Source: Desulfonatronum sp.
GTDB lineage: Bacteria; Desulfobacterota; Desulfovibrionia; Desulfovibrionales; Desulfonatronaceae
Assembly: GCA_007127655.1 (NCBI GenBank)
Contig: SKYX01000097.1
Location: 1 to 5,284, forward strand
Direction: 5' to 3'
Length of the DNA stretch: 5,284 nt
In this document: positions 5,282 to 5,284 of the stretch, piece by piece
Layout of the letters: the number at the start of each line of letters is the position of its first letter
How positions within the stretch are numbered: the first letter of the stretch is position 1
Made by a program: the position numbers and the translations under genes
The notes under the pieces: generated by a model
The model's input: the letters and a program-made list of their open reading frames with translations, nothing else
Told to the model about the DNA's origin: nothing
The model's database searches: none

Positions 5282-5284
5282 GAA

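Overview
The window holds the end of one envelope-type gene cluster and nearly all of a second, metabolic and secretory operon. Everything reads on the + strand. The DNA is moderately GC-rich, judged by eye. Every gene has a Gram-negative bacterial look. The gene content and arrangement (Yip1-type membrane protein, small helical protein, lipoprotein, then an IMPase, RimI, Pgk, TpiA, SecG and tRNA-Leu) fit a deltaproteobacterium, probably a sulfate reducer of the Desulfovibrionales type. That placement is inference from gene style and order. No marker in the window proves it.

Region 1 (1-1365): three closely spaced genes. They are the C-terminal part of a Yip1-family inner-membrane protein (open at the left edge), a 111-residue helical or coiled-coil protein of unknown function, and a 236-residue lipoprotein of unknown function. 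The gaps are 37 and 28 bases, so they probably share a transcript. The lipoprotein has Asp right after its lipidated Cys.

Region 2 (1366-1469): a 104-base gap without a gene. A good sigma70-type promoter lies at its right end (TTGGCA, 17 bases, TATGTT). It is so close to the next gene that the predicted RNA start falls on the ATG, suggesting a leaderless message.

Region 3 (1470-5281): a tight series with gaps of 40 bases or less: suhB-type inositol monophosphatase, rimI, pgk, tpiA, secG and tRNA-Leu(GAG). pgk and tpiA overlap as ATGA. secG starts with TTG and rimI with GTG. The tRNA begins 17 bases after the secG stop with no visible terminator, so it may be cut out of the operon transcript. 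Pgk and TpiA are consecutive-neighbourhood enzymes of central glycolysis and gluconeogenesis. SecG belongs to the SecYEG translocon, and RimI acetylates a ribosomal protein. The operon therefore mixes central carbon metabolism with translation and secretion functions.

I see no mobile element, CRISPR array, phage gene or clear horizontal-transfer signal, and nothing that amounts to a new biological system. The most rewarding points are the putative leaderless suhB promoter, the uncharacterised protein and lipoprotein pair, and the mRNA-tRNA junction at the right edge.
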